Part shown: positions 44,291-54,213 of the stretch, one piece after another
Position numbering within the stretch: position 1 is the stretch's first letter
Layout: each line of letters starts with the position of its first letter
Origin: Calonectria ilicicola
Lineage: Eukaryota; Ascomycota; Sordariomycetes; Hypocreales; Nectriaceae
Length of the DNA stretch: 64,000 nt
Assembly (NCBI GenBank): GCA_020809705.1
Contig: CP085836.1
Coordinates: forward strand, 186,001 to 250,000
Reading direction: 5' to 3'
Made by a program: the position numbers and the translations under genes
Notes under the pieces: model-generated
Databases searched by the model: none
What the model saw: only the letters and a program-made list of their open reading frames with translations
What the model was told of the DNA's origin: nothing

Positions 44291-46820
44291 ATGACGAACC
44301 AATTGACTGAATTGAGAAAAGAGGTTGATGAGATACGCCGCGTTGTTCTAAATGCAATCAGCTCACAGCATGGCCAATCCCAACAACAAAAACGTTCTCC
44401 ACGACCTCGAAGAATATCTCGAACCCAAGCGAGGCAGGCAATCGACGATGAACCTAACATGGATGAACCCAAGACATTCGTCGAGGTCTTACACGATATT
44501 CTGCGCAGAATAGATAATTGCGAAGAGCGATTCAAGTCTATCGACCGTGACCAGCCAGTTGACGGGCCAGATGACGCGCTTGACGACGCGCTTGACGACG
44601 CGCCAGGATCCCCATCTGACTTGGGCATGGTAGCCTCAATAGAGGAAACGCAGTATGCATATTTCTCTTCCCATCTCAAACAATAATAGGCTAATTTCCC
44701 AACAGGAATTCTAATACTCCACCTAGTAGCGAGGAGGTATTGGTCGAAGGCGAACAGGCCGAAGAGAAAGATGATAATGAAGTGGACGCAGTCTCGATCC
44801 ACAGCGCAGAGCTCGTCGACACAGAAATGACAACCCCTATCCCTAGTGACGAAGATGAGTATGTTTTTGCTCTCCCGAAATCCCTAATCGCACAAGCTTA
44901 CGTTAAAATAGAGTTGGAGACGCGGTTGTTCATAATGAGAGGTCGATGACAGAGCCATCGGTATCCCCATCATCAACCGACGACGTCTCATCTGAATCAG
45001 GAGAAAGCATAAACTCAGATGAAACTTCATCAACTCCAAGCACTGCCGAAACTCAGTCGACTGATGTTCCCGCGACATCCGAATATATTTTGACCCCTAG
45101 CGAGATGGGAGAGCACCTTGTCACCAATCTTGCGGAATTTATTGAGAACCCCAACTTTTGCGGCAAGGTTTCCGTGCAACAGTTGCGAATTGACGCTATG
45201 AAGCTGGAAAACGACATCACATTAGCTGAACCTATCACCACAGCAGTCGAATTTAGGCGCGTGCAAGGGTCAAAAGGCAATTATTCACACTTGTGGGTTG
45301 CCGAAAAGACAACAGGGTTCGAGTGGCCTGATTTTTCCCACTCTACAGAGAAACCTACAGTTGATGAAGCTAAAAGGTATTTGGATACGCTTGTTTCACG
45401 CCCCCCGAAAGGCCAGATTCATTACTACGGAGGCAATGCTGTATCCCAATATGATGGTCTGCTTGACTCTGGGGAGGTGCTACGGGAAAGCGGCATGGAG
45501 ATTGCTACTAAGACATATTGGCACATTGGTGAACGCAATTCTGGGACAGCAGCGCATCGGGAAGACGCCAATCTACGATCATTCAATTTGACGCTGGCTG
45601 GATATAAAATCTGGCTATTATTTAAAGAAAGTGATCGAATTGAAAGGTTTGTCAGAGAGCAATATCCAACTGGGACAGATTGCGAGCAATTCATTCGACA
45701 TAATTCATTGATATTTTCTCCCACGAAACTTGAGGAAGCAGGGATCAAGTTTGAGATTTATTGCGCCGGCCCCGGTGATGCGGTTGTCACAAGCCCGGGT
45801 CAAGTGCACATTGTGGTCAACTTTACACCCTGCATCGCCCAGTCTATCAATTTCCTACTTCCAGGCGAAACCATCTCTCCTGGTCCTGCTATTTGCAAGA
45901 GATGTGGATTGTACAATTGGAAGGACGAATACAACCTAACTGAAGTACAGTCCCTGGAGGAAATAGCAGATGAGGCCAAATCAAGTGCTTGCAAGACGAA
46001 ACAAACAAAGCGGAAGGCCACCGATGAGCTTGTGTCACCAAAAGACAGGGGACAAAGAACCAAGATTATCGAAATAGTCCATGCTACAAAGACGATCAAC
46101 ACTTGCGGTATGCTTTGCGATATTCCAGAATATAGCAGAGAAGATCCACCCGCGGCCCATGTCTTTACTATTGCTGCCATGATACGAAGTAGAGAAGCTC
46201 TCCAAAAGGTCATCAGCCTTGTGCACGCCTGGAGAGATTTGAAAACTATCGGTGGTTCTGATCTTATTCGCGTTGTAGATGTCAAGTCATCTGCGAGCAC
46301 AAAAGCACTATTAGAATCATGCAGACAACGAGTTCAACGGTCTGGGAGACAACTTCAAATATCAGGTCTATTTCATTTCATCAGTAGTCTGGAGGCGCTA
46401 TACTTGATCAAGGAAATGGATGCATTCAAGAAGGAGGATATCCGAAAAGCTCTCAATACAGGCCAAGTAGATGCGTTCTGCAAACAAGCCAAAATCAACA
46501 GAAACAAACTGAAAAAAATGCGCAAAGTGGGCAATGTATTGAGGCATTTTCCTGAGGAAATCCTTCCATTTCTACTTCTTGATGTGGACAGTTATTTCCT
46601 GCGATACAAGGAGCTGAGGCCTGATGATCAAATTGAGCTCTACACGTTACTGAACGATGATCTCGGCAAAAGGCTGGTCTCTATTGGGGAGCGCTTTATG
46701 AAATGCATGAAGGGTGAACTAGAGGAGGCCCAGTTTGAATGGGATGACAAAGATGCTGATTGGGATTGTGACTCGGTGAAGGATATTCTTGACATGGAAG
46801 GTATTGTCGATGATGACTAA
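44291..46820 (+). CDS. JmjC-domain protein, intact three-exon gene (807 aa)
   Basis: Exons 44291-44652, 44706-44858 and 44912-46820; both introns (GTATGC...GCTAAT..CAACAG and GTATGT...TTAAAATAG) close in phase. The N-terminus is a coiled coil (LTELRKEVDEIRRVVLNAI) followed by basic and acidic disordered stretches. The JmjC fold spans roughly residues 340-490: iron ligands His387 and Glu389 (in AAHRED) and His471 (in PGQVHIVVNF), with the framing YWHIGERNSG and KIWLLF. A CxxC (ICKRCGLYNW) follows at ~505. The C-terminal ~250 residues are helical and unrecognised. Expected activity for the fold is Fe(II)/2-oxoglutarate hydroxylation or demethylation, often of histones; the substrate is unknown. 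The stop codon lies in a perfect hairpin. Confidence 0.8.
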
Positions 46821-46854
46821 GCGAGGGGTCTCCCAGACCCCTCGCTTAGTCATC
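46812..46854 (+). terminator. Perfect 20-bp hairpin over the JmjC stop codon
   Basis: Arms 46812-46831 and 46835-46854 are exact reverse complements (GATGACTAAGCGAGGGGTCT), with a CCC loop. The left arm contains the last codons and the TAA stop of the JmjC gene. In RNA it would form a very stable stem at the start of the 3' UTR. Its role (3' processing, mRNA stability or a relic of an inverted duplication) is not known. Confidence 0.85.
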
Positions 46855-47317
46855 CATATTTTCCCATTTCACTTCCGGAAATTTCCGCTACAGTTACAGA
46901 ATATGATGCTTAATGTTTTGTTGATGACTAATTGACGGGTCTGCAGACTGAATTTTCTATCAAAGTATTTCCGTTTGAATTACATGACAATGAGGTGGCC
47001 CTGTCCCACGTCTCGGCGTTGCATGCAACTTTGCTAAGCCAGGCCCGCACAAAAGAGCTGGGTCGAGGAATGGCCAAAACCTATGCTTGGTCGGGGACAT
47101 TTGGGTCTCTAAAACCAATGGGGGAAACAATGAGGGGGGGGTAGCCTTCCAATCAAATCTCCTGAACTATCCCATTCTAAAGAGTAGGAGGACCAACTAG
47201 CAAACAATAAGAAAGAAAGGTAGGGCTAATGAGTCAAAAGCCGAGGGTCAAGGGGCAAGCAGTATAAGACTCAATTTCGTTCCTCAATCGATCATAGGAT
47301 TGCCAATTTCTGACCCA
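46855..47317. other. Intergenic, no supported gene
   Basis: A convergent spacer between the JmjC gene and the minus-strand membrane protein. The sequence GATGACTAA recurs at 46923, outside the hairpin. No coding signal. Confidence 0.35.
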
Positions 47318-47791
47318 TCACAAAGAAGCCACAAGCTGCGTTGGACTCTGTTGGTTCTGAAGGATGCTGCCTGCCAACATCAATACTGTAGCTATACCAC
47401 TGCGACCCAGGGATGCCCAACCAAATATATGTGTGTGACCAATTGAAACTAAGTATCCATCTGAAACTATACTCCGCTCCATATTATTGTAAAATATCAT
47501 CATGAGCGTTGCAGGCAAGCTAGGGAGCACGATAAGCAAAACGGATGCTGCCCCAAGCCAAAATCCCATCTGTAAGCCAAGGGATATGACCCCGCATATG
47601 GGCAATACTGTTACACTTAATATAAAATCTATGAATATATATAAAGATAGATTCGCTTGTGAATAAAATTCTAGGGCATGAGCAGTTGCATTTAGGCTCG
47701 GGGCTATAGTCGCGTTAACGCCATAGCATGACACTCGTTGGTGAAACCCAACACAGAAGCCTTCCAAGCCGAGAGTTAAGTTTTTGGGCAT
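47318..47791 (-). CDS. Small polytopic membrane protein (SUR7/PalI-like build), 5' end uncertain
   Basis: A frame from ATG 47791 (MPKNLTLGLEGFCVG) contains a Cys-pair extracellular-type segment (GFCVG ... SCYGVN with two N-glycosylation sites, NAT). Three membrane helices follow (LYIFIDFILSVTVLPICGV; MGFWLGAASVLLIVLPSLPA; GIATVLMLAGSIL). An upstream exon with a fourth helix (47974-47858, MAKKYIIFLAMLCMLAH, ending at a GTGCGAG donor) is likely, but its splice does not close in phase. Four helices with a Cys loop between the first two resemble fungal SUR7/PalI-type cortical proteins; this is a resemblance in build, not a firm family call. Confidence 0.5.
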   Translation of the reverse strand: MPKNLTLGLEGFCVGFHQRVSCYGVNATIAPSLNATAHALEFYSQANLSLYIFIDFILSVTVLPICGVISLGLQMGFWLGAASVLLIVLPSLPATLMMIFYNNMERSIVSDGYLVSIGHTHIFGWASLGRSGIATVLMLAGSILQNQQSPTQLVASL

Positions 47792-47974
47792 GTCTTCTTT
47801 AATTTCATTGAACTATTCCTATCAGTAATGTGTGTGATTAGTCTAAAGATCTCGCACCTGTATCGTGATGAGACCACTGTGGCTAAAGGCGGCATGATAC
47901 TTTAATAGTGTACAAATCGTCACATGAGCGAGCATGCACAACATTGCTAAGAAGATTATGTATTTTTTGGCCAT

Positions 47975-48565
47975 TTTCAATATAAGTCGTTTAGTTTCCC
48001 GAGTTTCACTTCATTTTGAGGGAAATTGCGAGGAACAGTTGTTCGTTTTATAATATGGGTATTTAATTAAATCACTAAAATACATCTACTAATTTAGATA
48101 CGGGGGACCATAAGAAGCCAAGATTGCCACCTCTGACCAGGCAGACCTTGGGAGTGTGTGCCCCAACCCATACTAAATCGGCCTTTTGTGACCCCCTGTC
48201 TAGCTTAAAAGCATGTACGGTTGGTCATCGAGTACCCTGTGTATTTCCATCGGACTATCTACCATGTCGCCTATGACATTTCTAAGTCATGGCAAACGGG
48301 GCCAGCATAACCCGAGTTTCAATGGCCAACATTGTCAACACTCATAATTTACCGCGCTATGTTGTTTACACTGCATTCTGATAGGGCTTTTTATCTTCTT
48401 TTAGCTGCAGAGGACTCGTGGAGATGACGGATTTGTCATGGGGCCGTCAACTATGTGGGGTAGATTTGTCAACTAAGCAGAGAAATGATTGTATTGGTTG
48501 ATAACTTGTCGGTCAATAGATCTAACACTAAGAATGTGACGCGTTACAGGACTTGCCCTGTTCCT
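47975..48565. other. Intergenic, no supported gene
   Basis: No open frame of note and no repeat recognised. Confidence 0.35.
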
Positions 48566-49387
48566 TCATTGATCTTCCATTTCCTGACCCTTGATCTCTG
48601 GACATTCTGGACAGGCCTTGTGTCCCAAGTATGTAGGGCAATGTTGGTAATAATCGTCGCCTGAATGATTGATTGCATCAAATTGACTAAGGTTTTCATC
48701 AAGCAGGGCAAGTTGAGCCTTCATCATGTCGGCATGCAGTGCAAAAACCTTCCTCAAACAAATATCATCAGGTTTCTCGTAAAGCTTCTCGTATTGAACC
48801 CGAAGATTGGTATACTGGCTCTGAAGTTCGCACAGCTGATATTGCTCAATCACGTAAATCAATTGCTGTCGAGCCTGGGGCTCGCTGAGCCCTGCTTGAA
48901 GACCAGAATGTAGCTTCTAGAGACCCTCGAGTTTTTGAAGTGGGCCATCAAGGTTGGTAAGAGCATCCCCAATCTCTTCAAGAACATCGTTTATTTTGGC
49001 TTCATTGCAGAAGATAACCTCCTGACAAATCCGACCGAGCTGAGCCTGATCAAGTTGCTCAAGCATTAGCTTAAGCTGCTCAGGTTTCTCAGGATGGACA
49101 GGGGGAGAAAGTATTTTGTCGAGCACCTGCTAAAGATGCAGTGTGACTTGTCTTCGTGTGTTCACATTATAAAGATGATCAGAAGGGAGGTTGATAAGTC
49201 CGAGACTTCGCTGAATATCCCTCAAAACGTCAGGATTATTAGACTGTTCTGATTGAGGAGGCTGTTGAGATTCAGCCATGTTGTCTGTTCCACAGAGCTG
49301 ATAGAGCCGCCGCTGAAGTAGACTGATCTCCTGAAGCTGGCCAATCCTCTCAAGGTTGACTGCGCTGATGGAAAATCTGTTATTCAT
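48566..49387 (-). pseudogene. Helical protein pseudogene with two TAG stops
   Basis: One continuous frame from ATG 49387 (MNNRFSISAVNLERI) to 48566 is broken only by TAG at 49130-49132 and 48917-48919. The first reads most simply as CAG changed to TAG (a Gln-rich context), a transition expected from RIP. The product would be about 270 aa, Leu/Gln-rich and mostly helical or coiled-coil (QLQEISLLQRRLYQL, LKLMLEQLDQAQLGRIC, YEKLYEKPDDI). A C-terminal CPTYLGHKACPECPE could bind metal. Family not recognised. Confidence 0.55.
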
Positions 49388-49938
49388 TGTGGTAGAGACT
49401 AAGGATGAACAATGGGATTTGGTGGAAGTGAAGCTTGATAATTTGTTCGCCAATATCCGGGCTCTCGTTCTCATTTATGGGAAGCGAATGTAAAGACCAT
49501 AAGTATTGCACCGCTTTCGTAGTACGAGGGGTAAAAAGGGGGGGGTGGAAATCGGCATCACCATGTTGGCGCCAACAGCGCAAACCTTGGTGTATCCTCA
49601 GAGGCGCCCAACTCCAACCTTGGGCCCACACCTTAGTCGCGCTGTTGCGGGCACGACCAATTCGAATCGGGTACCGATGTAAGTTGTTGTCCTTGGAAGC
49701 ATATTGATCACAAGCACATCATGGAGGAACCAACATGGACAGGGTGGCCTGCGTGTGGCTCGCAGGTGGTATGTTGAGGTGGCTGGGATCGGTGTTGGTT
49801 TTGTGAGAAATTGTTTAAGAAGCCTGTATAGACTGTAATTAAACAAGAAATTGAGGCCTCACAATTTGATCTGATCACCATGGAACCTATATCTTGCCGA
49901 ATCATCCATTCCGTCTGGGGCGATGGTATTGAAGGCAT

Positions 49939-51117
49939 TTGCAGTTAATTCAGACAGGCCCATGTAGCCCGAATATCCAAAACCTCGAGCCACCGCTCCC
50001 CTTCACAGCACCACCGTGGTGGGAAGGCCCAAGGACCTTTATTGATACCAGCAAAGAAGCAGCGCATGAGAGCCACGACAAGAGTCTAAGGATACCAGAC
50101 GCCATACGCATCTACACAGATGGAAGTGGTATCAAAAGCAAAATAGCCGCAGCCGCAGTCTGCATCACCAATGGAACTGTAGCACAACAATATATGGGAG
50201 ACGACAGAACATCGACGGTCTACGCAGCAGAGCTCCAAGGGATAGTCCTAGCACTGCAAATAGCACAATCAATGTGGGATAAAGGCAGCAAGAGAGACAA
50301 GCTCATCATCTACACGGACAACCAAGCGGCCATTCGCTCCTCGGCAGCACCAAAACACAGATCCGGAGCATACATCCTTCAACATATTGTCAAAGCAATC
50401 GATCAAATCCAAAATAGCGGCCGCAAAATAGAAATCAGATGGGTGCCAGCACACAAAGACATATATGGCAACGAAAGAGCGGACATTGCAGCAAAAGAAG
50501 CAACAGGATGGAGAAAGGAAGGTACCGGCCCCCCAGCCGAAACCTTGCCTAATCTCTGCACACTAAGGACAACAATCAAGACATGGGCGCAACAAGAAGC
50601 AAGGTTCCAATGGGAAACTGCATGGGAATTCGACAACAGAGGTCGCTCAACATACTGGTACACACAGAGTCCAACACCAAAGGTCCTCGCTCTACACGAG
50701 AACCTCACCAAATCACAGTCGGCGCTTCTGGTACAACTGCGTACAGAGAAGGTCAGCCTACGGGACTTCCTCTACTCAAGAAGAGTCTCGGATATTGAAA
50801 GCCCCTACTGCTCTTGCAATGGGGCAAGACAAACTGTCAGACATGTACTGCTTCACTGCAGGTCACACCGGGACCTGCGATGGCGAGTACTCGGAGCATG
50901 CAGAAACACACGGACACTACTCAATGTGCGCAATATGGTCGAAAAGACCATCAAGTTCATGGAACTCACACAGACCCTAGGGCTCAGAGGGGTAGAGACG
51001 AACAGGCAGGTGACAGCGGGCTTAGGGGAACGCGTTGAGGCCGGATTGGCGCCCGGCCCGACGACCCAGAGCGCGGTGTCAACGAACACACCTACACTGG
51101 GGGAGAATAGCGTATAG
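49939..51117 (+). mobile_element. 5'-truncated Tad-like LINE (RNase H and C-terminal knuckle of ORF2)
   Basis: A 392-codon frame with no reverse transcriptase. It has a complete RNase H domain: IYTDGSGI, AAELQGIVLAL, IYTDNQAAIRS, WVPAHKDIYGNERADIAAKEA. These are the D-E-D-H/D residues of LINE RNase H. A CCHC-like C-terminal knuckle follows (YCSCNGARQTVRHVLLHC). This domain order is that of fungal Tad1/I-type non-LTR ORF2 ends. Truncation at the 5' side is usual for LINE insertion. A 3' UTR of about 100 bp runs to the piggyBac end at 51235; no poly-A tail is evident. Confidence 0.85.
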
Positions 51118-51234
51118 AGGACGTAAACACAGGATAACCCTGCAGTAGGCAGGGATACCACGAGCATTTATTATATACAGAACAAGAAGGAAACCACTAT
51201 GGACAGGGACGGCCAAATCAATGTAAATAGAGGT

Positions 51235-52390
51235 TATCCCTTTGAGTGCTGGGTAGCTGCACTTGGGTCACGAACAGGGGGGTCTAGCCAATTAAAGAGC
51301 GTCAAATTGAAGGTACATCCTTTCCCACCTAATATAGGCTATGATATAAGTCCCAACAATTTCCGGATCTACATAATGCTACATTGCACTGTTGACAACG
51401 ATATCGTGACTGCGGCCCCGGGCTATTCCAACTGACCCGAACTTACGGCCCGGCTGGTGCCAAAGCCACCGAAGGAAATAGCCTTTTTGGGCTACAACCC
51501 ACGATTTAAAGCCGGTTGGAATAGGTTTATTTTTGACGGTTGTTGTCTCTTTAGATCTTGCTAGGAAGCGGGCCATAGCCTCATCCACAGCAATATTCGT
51601 GCCTGGGTTATAGAATTGAGTAGACACTTGCTGTAGAAGGCCAGACCATTCATCAACCCGGCCAAAGGTCCGGCTGTATGCCTTATCCGGTGAGGCTACC
51701 CGTATTGTTGTGTGATCAAATATTCGTAGGTGCCGTGATAAGAGCTGAAACCGGTCATAAGACATCCACTTAGTAATTGGATGACTAGCACATTGATCCT
51801 TGGGCTGGGAAACCTTCCAATAGTCTTTGATCCGGTCTTCCCTAGTTATTCGCATATAAATTATGATTGCAAGCCATGTATAGATTTCTTCCACAGAGGT
51901 CGGCTTCCATGTTAATAGCCGTGCCCAAGGCTGTTGTTTATCGTGGCTTTTAGCCTCCTCAAGCAAATGACTAACCCAGCTGTTGGTATATTGGACCCAG
52001 CTTTCCACTGAGGAAATAGGGATAAATTTCTGGAATAACAATACCGGCTCTTGAGGCAGCTCTTCTAATTTAGGGGCCCGGGCCGGCAGGTCAATTGGCT
52101 CAAAGGCATAGCCGCGGTCAGTGGTCGGCGCCTTCGTTGGCCGGTAGGTGTTATCCTCAGGGCGTTCGCGGCGGCAGTCATCAAGAGAGATAAAATTGTC
52201 ATCGTCATACACGTTGATAGCCTCGTTGGAGGGCTGTTGAGACTCCATTGTTAATTAAAAAATTAATTACATAGTAAATTGAGTGGCATTGATTCCGGAA
52301 GTCAATGATGTCACTCGAGGTCACCTTGCTTTTGCTGGGGTCATGTGGGGCGGGGTACGCAGGTGCAGCTACCCAGCACTCAAAGGGATA
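51235..52390 (-). mobile_element. Internally deleted piggyBac element with 28-bp perfect inverted ends
   Basis: The ends at 51235-51262 and 52363-52390 are exact 28-bp inverted repeats (TATCCCTTTGAGTGCTGG at the left). Inside, on the minus strand, lies the N-terminal half of a piggyBac-type transposase. A TTAA target duplication is not evident (left flank TTAT, right ATAG). The element abuts the LINE on its left and precedes the Helitron on its right. Confidence 0.85.
51379..52248 (-). pseudogene. piggyBac-type transposase, C-terminally truncated
   Basis: ATG 52248 opens 289 codons: an acidic N-terminus, then the DDE_Tnp_1_7 family pattern (FQKFIPISSVESW, WKPTSVEEIYTWLAIIIYMRI, IKDYWKVSQP, ITKWMSYDRFQLLSRHLRIFD, PGTNIAVDEAMARFLARSKET, KNKPIPTGFKSWVVAQKGY). 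The first catalytic Asp is in VDEAM. The frame ends before the later catalytic acids and the Cys-rich tail, so it cannot be an active enzyme alone. Confidence 0.85.
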
Positions 52391-52765
52391 GTGCAAAGGG
52401 AGGGATTTTCTACGACAGACGGCCCTTTCTAACAAAGAAAGGGTGAAGTGGGGTTGACCCGGCATTTTGCCGAGTCCTCTGGCTGTTAGTGGAACCCTGC
52501 CTAACCGGGCATAGCCGCGATTACTCCGCGGCCACATCCGTGTAGGATAAAATCAATCAACAACGAGAGATTAACCGCGCTTCGCGCGTTGCGATGTGGT
52601 ATTCGCAAGTCGAAAGGTAAGTGGAAAGGTAAGTTTTATTAAAGCACTACATAGCTATGTTGGGGATTCATCTCAAGGTTCAGTTTTGGTACTAATAAAA
52701 GCAGGGTACGGTTGCGGGGTAGTGAGGAGAGGATGCCAAGTTGCAGCCAATAAGATTCCATTTTG

Positions 52766-53850
52766 TCAGTGCTTTCTTTTTTTGTGTCGGCGCCCTGCTG
52801 ACTCAGGTACGTCAGGGTCTTCTTCCGTTTGTGCTTTTTCCTGCGTTAGTAGCGGGGATGTTAGGGGCGTATTCTTCCTCTTTTGCGGAGTGGGCGATGA
52901 GGCCGGATTTGAGGTCAAATCCAGGATATCGTTCTCTTTGTTGGGTTCATCCAGTTCCTTGCTTTTTTCTTCTTGGAATGGGTTGACAATTTGTTCACCA
53001 GGTGGGCGTTTTGTTTTTACAGGTGATTGAGTTCGACCGCCCCAGCGATCTTTTGTCTTGTTTGCTTTCGGAGATGTTTGAGGGGAAGAAAACGACGACG
53101 TAGTAGACGTAGGTTTAGGGAGATAGGTTAAGTCTAGTATACGTACGGCAAGTGTGTTGGATGACGTGGTTCCAACTATTTTGGCGACAATGCCGAGGAA
53201 TGAATCAACGTTCGGCACGATCATATTTTCCCATCGCTTCCCCTTTTCGAAAAAGCACATGATCGAGAATTCGGTCGTCTTGTCTGTGTCCGTTTTCGAT
53301 GGGTCGTAAGCAGTTGTTGTTAGTTTCAAGCTTCGCAGGGAAGATCTTTCCTCTGGTGTTGTGTTTCTCTCGGTTACGAAGCCCGTCAGGTGAACCAATG
53401 GACACCATTGCTCTGGGAGGTGTTTACGGTATGTATCGAAATCTGCGATATCGCCAGGGTGTCTATTATGTTTGATAAGTTGAGGTTCATGTTGATTGTT
53501 GTCGGAATGTAAGTCAGATGAGCCAATGTATACCTTTCAAGGCTAAGTACTTGAATGATAATGCGCATCTCGCCCTCTGGTGTTTGATCTATGATGCATT
53601 TTCCGTTCAGGTAGAAAAAGGCATTTTCGGAGGATAGAGACTGTTTGGCTTGTTTCAAGTAGGTTCTCGTGCATGTCTGGATGGGTTGGACAGTTATGTC
53701 CGGGTCATAGAAGTCGTTCTCCGGGAAAATGTTGATTGCTGAGTGAATTTCAATGTAATTTTGAACAGTGGGATGCAGCTCGTCAGGCGAGACAGAATCA
53801 ACAAGGTCTCGGATTTGTATTGTGTTTGTGAGTTTTAGTGGCGGTGACAT
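52766..53850 (-). pseudogene. Helitron-carried accessory protein, possibly OB-fold / RPA-like
   Basis: ATG 53850 (MSPPLKLTNTIQIRDL) reads about 130 codons; then a one-base frame change near 53480 is needed to continue into a second frame ending at 52766. The first part has an all-beta look (YLNGKCIIDQTPEGEMRIIIQV). The second continues with HLTGFVTERNTTPEE, TTEFSIMCFFEKGKRW, IVAKIVGTTSSNTLAVRILDLTYLP, an alternating strand pattern like single-strand-binding OB folds. The Lys/Pro-rich tail carries nuclear-signal-like RRHKKRKH. Helitrons in plants and fungi often carry RPA-like second ORFs, which supports the reading; the fold call is inference. Confidence 0.5.
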
Positions 53851-54213
53851 TGTTTGTGGTTTTTCTGGCTTAATACGGCAGAAATGTGCTGTCAGTTGCG
53901 TATTCAGAAATACGAATATGGATATCTTCGTCGAAGTTGAGGTATAAAGAGACGAAAGCGAGCTCCCGAGTCTCGAGGTGGGGATGCCTAAGGGAGCAAA
54001 GGCCAGTGTCTGGGCGGTTCGGGGAGGCGGATCATTAGAGGAGGCGAAATTTTGACAAAAGCAAAAAAATGGTACATGGAAATTGTTCATGGTCAGATCA
54101 TGATGCAATGATGATGTTGGTATTTTATGCGTATAGAGAATTCTCAAATTGGTTTTGGTAAGCACTAAGAAGGTGTATCGAACGATCTAACAAATTCCTG
54201 CTTTTCGAGGGCT

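Noticed and set aside
46812..46854. Bacterial-style intrinsic terminator
   Set aside because: The hairpin has no T tract and the genome is eukaryotic; listed as a hairpin of unknown role instead.
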